Shown piece after piece: positions 59,952 through 64,000 of a stretch of 64,000 nt of DNA. This stretch comes from an uncultured Pelagibacteraceae bacterium (GTDB lineage: Bacteria > Pseudomonadota > Alphaproteobacteria > Pelagibacterales > Pelagibacteraceae). The position numbers were made by a program, and so were the translations under genes. The stretch's first letter is position 1; the number at the start of each line of letters is the position of its first letter. The stretch is from contig CACBXW010000001.1 of assembly GCA_902543295.1 (NCBI GenBank), positions 124,001 to 188,000 on the forward strand. The letters run 5' to 3'. The notes beneath the pieces are model-generated. The model worked only from the letters and a program-made list of their open reading frames with translations, searched no databases and was not told where the DNA came from.

Positions 59952-59976
59952 TTACAAATCATTATATATTAAATTT

Positions 59977-60318
59977 ATGAAAGAACAAATTACGTATGAA
60001 GACTTTGATAAAGTCGATATTAGATTGGGAACAATTATTTCTGTAAGAAAAAATGAAAAAGCAAGAAAACCTTCATTAGTTGTAGAAGTTGATTTTGGAG
60101 AAAAGATAGGGATAAAACAATCTTCAGCTCAAATTACTCATTATTATAATGAAGAGAATCTTAAAGGAAAACAAGTAATTGGTGTTTGTAATTTTGCAGA
60201 AAAAAATATTGCTGGAGTTGTTTCGCAAGTATTAATTCTTGGAGCTATAGATGCAGAGGGTAGAGTAACTTTAGTTCATCCATCTCAAGAAGCAGAGAAT
60301 GGATTACCGATTGCTTAA
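59977..60318 (+). CDS. csaA: tRNA-binding-domain chaperone CsaA
   Basis: A 113-residue EMAP-II/tRNA-binding (OB-fold) protein. It opens ITYEDFDKVDIRLGTIISV and shows FGEKIGIKQSSAQIT, KGKQVIGVCNF and the ending HPSQEAENGLPIA, the CsaA signature (110 residues in Bacillus). I chose the ATG at 59977 because the in-frame start at 59926 would lie inside the divergent gene and add a non-conserved leader. CsaA is described as a protein-export chaperone with tRNA-like ligand affinity. It abuts the LysE gene with no gap. Confidence 0.88.
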   Translation: MKEQITYEDFDKVDIRLGTIISVRKNEKARKPSLVVEVDFGEKIGIKQSSAQITHYYNEENLKGKQVIGVCNFAEKNIAGVVSQVLILGAIDAEGRVTLVHPSQEAENGLPIA

Positions 60319-60909
60319 ATGCATCCAGAATTATTATCATTAAGCTTATTTTTTTTTGTTACTAGTTGTTCGCCTGGTCCAAATAATATTGTTGCATCTC
60401 ATTCAGGCTTTAATCACGGAGTAAAAAAAACTATACCTCTAATGTTAGGTGTTATATTTGGTTTTACTTCAATGTTATCTTTAGTCAATTTTGGGCTAAT
60501 TAACATTTTTAAATTATATCCAATAATTCAAAAAATTTTAGTTTTTACAGGCTCTGCATTTTTAGTTTACTTGGCTTACAGAATTTCATTTTCTAAATCA
60601 TCAAATCAAAAAGAAAAACTAGAACCTGTTAAATTTATAGAAACATTTCTTTTTCAATTCTTAAATCCTAAAGGAGTAATCGTTGCTATTATTGCAGTAT
60701 CAACTTATATCGAATCTGGAGATAACTTTTTTAATTATTCTTTCTGGCTCCTAACTTCTGCCTTTTTCTTTGCTATATTTAGTATCTTATTCTGGACTTT
60801 AATTGGTAAATTTATGAGAAAATTCGCGACAAATGAGAAATTTATTAAATGGTTCAATTATGTTATGTCAGCGCTTTTATTAGGCTGCATAGCTACATTT
60901 TATTATTAA
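60319..60909 (+). CDS. LysE/RhtB family amino acid exporter
   Basis: A 196-residue inner-membrane protein with six predicted helices. The SPGPNN motif near residues 18-23, GVKKTIPLMLGVIFGF near 34-49 and FLNPKG near 114-119 identify the LysE/RhtB family, which exports lysine, homoserine or similar amino acids. The start follows the csaA stop directly. Aconitase begins two bases after its stop. Substrate unknown. Confidence 0.88.
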   Translation: MHPELLSLSLFFFVTSCSPGPNNIVASHSGFNHGVKKTIPLMLGVIFGFTSMLSLVNFGLINIFKLYPIIQKILVFTGSAFLVYLAYRISFSKSSNQKEKLEPVKFIETFLFQFLNPKGVIVAIIAVSTYIESGDNFFNYSFWLLTSAFFFAIFSILFWTLIGKFMRKFATNEKFIKWFNYVMSALLLGCIATFYY

Positions 60910-60911
60910 AT

Positions 60912-63581
60912 ATGAAACCAGGAGACAAAAACTCGTTCAATTCGTTAACTAAAATTTCAGTTAACGGCAAAAATTATAATTTTTACTCACTGAAAGAGGC
61001 TGAGAAAAATGGTTTAGCAGGTATATCAAAGCTTCCAAAATCATTGAAGGTCTTACTTGAGAATTTGTTAAGATTTGAGGACGATATAACGGTTAATAAA
61101 AATCAAATTCAAGCTATTAAAGATTGGTTAAAATCTAAAAGTTCTAATACAGAAATTGCATATAGGCCTGCGAGAGTTTTACTTCAAGATTATACTGGAA
61201 TTCCTGCAGTTGCAGATTTAGCTGCAATGAGAGAGGCTGTAAAAGAAAAAAATAAAGATCCAAGCACTATCAATCCATTATCATCAGTTGATTTGGTAAT
61301 TGATCACTCTGTACAAGTAGATAAATTTGCAAATAAAAATTCATTAAAAGAAAATGTTGATATTGAATTTAATCGAAATGCTGAAAGATATTCTTTTCTT
61401 AAATGGGGGCAACAAGCATTCAATAATTTTAGAATAGTTCCACCAGGAACTGGAATATGTCATCAAGTCAATCTGGAATACCTTTCAAAAGTTGTTTGGA
61501 ATGAAAAATATAAAGGTGAAGAATATATATTTCCAGATACTTTAGTTGGAACAGATAGTCATACAACTATGGTAAATGGTTTATCTGTTTTGGGTTGGGG
61601 AGTAGGTGGAATTGAAGCTGAGGCTGGAATGTTAGGTCAACCTATTTCAATGTTAATTCCCGAAGTTATTGGATTTGAAATGAAATCAAAAATGCCAGAA
61701 GGTACAACAGCAACTGATCTTGTTTTAACAGTAGTTAAAATGTTGAGAGACAAGGGAGTTGTTGGAAAGTTTGTTGAATTCTATGGCGAAGGACTAAAAA
61801 ATCTGACTTTAGCAGATAGAGCTACTATAGCAAATATGGCACCTGAGTATGGTGCAACTTGTGGTTTTTTCCCAATTGATGATGAAACTTTAAAATATTT
61901 AAAATTCTCAGGAAGAGATGATCAAAATGTTGAAATTGTAAAAAAGTATGCTCAAGAACAAGGACTTTGGGCAAGTTTAGATGTTGAATTTACAGACACA
62001 CTATCTTTAGACATGTCAACTATAGTACCAACTATTTCTGGACCAAAACGTCCACAGGATAAAGTTCTACTTACTAACGCATCATCAAATTTTAAAAAAG
62101 TATTTTCAGAAATTACAAAAAAAGAAGAGCCAAATATTTATGATGTTGAAAAAGAAGATTTTAAAATAACCGATGGCGATGTGTTAATTGCTGCAATCAC
62201 TTCTTGTACTAATACTTCCAATCCAAGTGTACTAATTGGAGCAGGTTTACTAGCAAAAAATGCAATTGAAAAAGGTTTAATGACTAAGCCTTGGGTAAAA
62301 ACATCTTTGGCACCTGGATCACAAGTAGTTACAGATTATCTAGAAAAAGCTGGGCTAAATATTTATTTAGATAAGTTAGGTTTTAATTTAGTTGGTTATG
62401 GATGTACAACTTGTATTGGTAATTCAGGTCCATTAGCCGATAATATCTCAGATTCCATAAAAAATAATAATATTTATGCTGTCTCGGTTTTATCTGGAAA
62501 CAGAAACTTTGAAGGAAGAATTTCACCTTTAATAAAAGCAAATTATTTAGCGTCTCCGCCATTAGTCGTTGCTTATGCAATAGCAGGAACTATGAGATTT
62601 GATTTGTATAAGGATCCATTAGGTAAAGATAAAGATGGTAAAGATGTTTTTTTAAAAGATATATGGCCATCTAACAAAGAAATAGAAGAAACATTGAGAA
62701 ATTCATTAAATGCAGAAATGTTTATAAAAAGATACTCAAATGTTTCTCAAGGACCAGAACAATGGCAAAAAATTAAAACAGAGGAAACCAATATTTATAA
62801 TTGGGAAGATAATTCAACGTACGTAAAAAAACCTCCGTTTTTTGACAACCTTCCTGATAAACCAGAAGGATTTAAAGAAATTAAGGATGCAAGACCACTA
62901 TTAATATTGGGTGATAGCATTACCACTGATCATATTTCACCTGCTGGATCAATTCAAAAAGATAGTCCAACTGGAGAATATTTTATGAAACATCAAATAC
63001 TTCCAAAAGACTATAATTCCTATGGAGCAAGAAGAGGGAATCATGAGGTTATGATGAGAGGAACTTTTGCAAATATAAGAATTAGAAATGAAATGGCACC
63101 TGGTACTGAGGGTGGTTTTACCAAGTTGTACCCTGAGAAAAAAGTAATGCCAGTATATGATGCGGTTGTTGAATATAAAAAAAGAGGTACCGATTTAGTT
63201 GTAATTGGTGGTAAAGAGTATGGAACTGGATCTTCTAGAGATTGGGCGGCCAAAGGAACCAAACTTTTAGGTGTAAAGGCTGTTTTTGCAGAAAGTTTTG
63301 AGAGAATTCATAGATCAAATCTTATAGGAATGGGTATACTACCATTACAGTTTAAAGATGGAATAAATAGAACTAATCTAAAATTAGATGGCTCAGAACT
63401 ATTTTCTATTATTGACTTAGAAAAAGGCATAGATCCTAGAGATGAAGTTGATGTTGAAATCAAATATGTCTCTGGAGATATCAAAAGAATTAAAATGTTA
63501 AGTAGAATAGATACTAAGAACGAATTAGAGTATTACAAAAATGGTGGAATTTTACAATATGTACTTAGGAACATGATTTAA
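60912..63581 (+). CDS. acnA: Aconitate hydratase AcnA
   Basis: Aconitase of 889 residues, converting citrate to isocitrate in the TCA cycle. The iron-sulfur ligands are C432 (TSCTNTSNP), C498 and C501 (YGCTTCIGNSGP). Other conserved blocks are LLQDYTGIPAVADLAAMR, VGTDSHTTMVNGLSVLGWGVGG (split, about 215-236), DSITTDHISPAG and GTGSSRDWAAKG. The ATG at 60912 is two bases past the LysE stop; an in-frame earlier start would lie inside that gene and adds no conserved sequence. Length and domain order (A-type, with the C-terminal swivel domain) are normal. It overlaps the next gene by one base. Confidence 0.95.
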   Translation: MKPGDKNSFNSLTKISVNGKNYNFYSLKEAEKNGLAGISKLPKSLKVLLENLLRFEDDITVNKNQIQAIKDWLKSKSSNTEIAYRPARVLLQDYTGIPAVADLAAMREAVKEKNKDPSTINPLSSVDLVIDHSVQVDKFANKNSLKENVDIEFNRNAERYSFLKWGQQAFNNFRIVPPGTGICHQVNLEYLSKVVWNEKYKGEEYIFPDTLVGTDSHTTMVNGLSVLGWGVGGIEAEAGMLGQPISMLIPEVIGFEMKSKMPEGTTATDLVLTVVKMLRDKGVVGKFVEFYGEGLKNLTLADRATIANMAPEYGATCGFFPIDDETLKYLKFSGRDDQNVEIVKKYAQEQGLWASLDVEFTDTLSLDMSTIVPTISGPKRPQDKVLLTNASSNFKKVFSEITKKEEPNIYDVEKEDFKITDGDVLIAAITSCTNTSNPSVLIGAGLLAKNAIEKGLMTKPWVKTSLAPGSQVVTDYLEKAGLNIYLDKLGFNLVGYGCTTCIGNSGPLADNISDSIKNNNIYAVSVLSGNRNFEGRISPLIKANYLASPPLVVAYAIAGTMRFDLYKDPLGKDKDGKDVFLKDIWPSNKEIEETLRNSLNAEMFIKRYSNVSQGPEQWQKIKTEETNIYNWEDNSTYVKKPPFFDNLPDKPEGFKEIKDARPLLILGDSITTDHISPAGSIQKDSPTGEYFMKHQILPKDYNSYGARRGNHEVMMRGTFANIRIRNEMAPGTEGGFTKLYPEKKVMPVYDAVVEYKKRGTDLVVIGGKEYGTGSSRDWAAKGTKLLGVKAVFAESFERIHRSNLIGMGILPLQFKDGINRTNLKLDGSELFSIIDLEKGIDPRDEVDVEIKYVSGDIKRIKMLSRIDTKNELEYYKNGGILQYVLRNMI

Positions 63582-64000
63582 TGGATGAAGATATTGAAAT
63601 AATAAATACCCAAACACGTAATGAAAAAATTAAAAACTTTTTCATAAATAATAAAAATTCTTTAATTTCGATATTAATAATAATTATTTTGGCTTTAATT
63701 GGTTACTTTTCTTTTGAAGAATATCAATCTAGCAAAAGAGAAAAATTAGCTGATAAATACGACTTAGCTGTAATAAGATATGAAGCTGATAATAAATATA
63801 ATGTGATCCCGGATCTTAAAGAGGTGATTAATGCTAAAGACAAAACATATTCTCCTCTAGCTTTCTATTTTTTGCTAGATAACGATTTGATAAATTCAAA
63901 AGATGAAATTAACAATTATTTTGATATTTTAATTAATGATATTGGCTTGGATAAAAAGTTTAAAGAGCTAATAATCTTTAAAAAAGGCTTATATAATTCA
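63581..64000 (+). CDS. TPR-like membrane-anchored protein (3' truncated by window edge)
   Basis: The start ATG overlaps the aconitase stop (TAATG). The frame stays open to base 64000 (140 codons seen). An N-terminal cytoplasmic stretch (MDEDIEIINTQTRNEK) precedes one transmembrane helix (about 29-46, LISILIIIILALIGYFSF). A helical, charged region follows (EEYQSSKREKLADKYDLAV and later YSPLAFYFLLDND), which suggests YfgM/TPR_21-type repeats. In alphaproteobacteria such proteins are often encoded beside the der and bamB genes. The assignment is tentative because the chain is incomplete. Confidence 0.6.
   Translation, partial: MDEDIEIINTQTRNEKIKNFFINNKNSLISILIIIILALIGYFSFEEYQSSKREKLADKYDLAVIRYEADNKYNVIPDLKEVINAKDKTYSPLAFYFLLDNDLINSKDEINNYFDILINDIGLDKKFKELIIFKKGLYNS

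Noticed and set aside
59926..59976. Extended N-terminus for CsaA reaching into the divergent argE-like gene
   Set aside because: CsaA proteins are about 110 residues and the conserved part begins just after ATG 59977.
60849..60911. Extended N-terminus of aconitase starting inside the LysE gene
   Set aside because: The extra 21 residues are a shifted-frame copy of the LysE end; ATG 60912 is correct.
1..64000. tRNA, rRNA, CRISPR arrays, insertion sequences, attachment sites and glycine or SAM riboswitches
   Set aside because: Spacers are too short and none showed cloverleaf, repeat-spacer, terminal-repeat or riboswitch-like structure by eye.

Overview
The window looks like a fragment of a streamlined marine alphaproteobacterium of the SAR11/Pelagibacterales type. 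The reasons are a strongly AT-rich base composition, almost no spacer DNA (no gap over 140 bases), stop/start overlaps of the TAATG and ATGA kind, many periplasmic-binding-protein transporters, and enzymes for methylated amines and one-carbon units. No rRNA, tRNA, CRISPR, insertion sequence or phage gene was seen, and no recognisable transcription factor. Taxonomic placement is inference from content; no marker gene other than aconitase is present.

Layout. 1-1448: the end of one branched-chain-amino-acid-type (Liv) ATPase pair, then AzlCD exporter genes, a secreted pentapeptide-repeat protein, glutarate 2-hydroxylase (GlaH/CsiD) and a pyrroline-5-carboxylate reductase homologue (to 4705). 4707-9873: a complete second Liv system (livGFHM, then a convergent binding protein across a shared hairpin terminator). 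9985-23081: a quaternary-amine region holding a GMC choline-dehydrogenase-like enzyme, a betainyl-CoA-type thioesterase, a CitE-like lyase, a beta-keto acid cleavage enzyme, L-carnitine dehydrogenase, two GFA proteins, an SDR, a gamma-butyrobetaine dioxygenase homologue, and a ProVWX betaine transporter whose permease is a tandem fusion. 23075-32917: EamA transporters, iron alcohol dehydrogenase, amidase, two homocysteine-methyltransferase homologues, MsrA, a beta-lactamase-like hydrolase, a VOC protein and an aldehyde dehydrogenase. 33032-39490: an EutA/EutD-like ectoine-hydrolysis pair and a PotADBC-type transporter. 39491-46934: a tight seven-gene minus-strand operon (two GcvT-family demethylase homologues, one close to DMSP demethylase, a transthyretin-fold HIU-hydrolase-like protein, a TPP lyase, an FMN 2-hydroxyacid dehydrogenase, an S51 peptidase and a thiolase). 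It is divergent from a Dpp/Opp-type transporter (47075-52527). 52585-64000: a FadN-like beta-oxidation enzyme, cyclophilin, a secreted HExxH protein, agmatinase family plus aldehyde dehydrogenase, an M20 deacylase, CsaA, LysE exporter, aconitase and the start of a TPR membrane protein.

How it fits together. The gene set imports and dismantles osmolytes and nitrogen-rich small molecules. Gamma-butyrobetaine could be hydroxylated to carnitine, oxidised to 3-dehydrocarnitine, cleaved with acetyl-CoA to betainyl-CoA plus acetoacetate and hydrolysed to glycine betaine. Methyl groups could then pass to homocysteine or tetrahydrofolate through the methyltransferase homologues. Thiolase, FadN and aconitase connect the carbon to central metabolism. 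The most promising undescribed unit is the seven-gene operon at 39491-46934 with its divergent oligopeptide-type transporter: its enzyme combination matches no pathway I can name.
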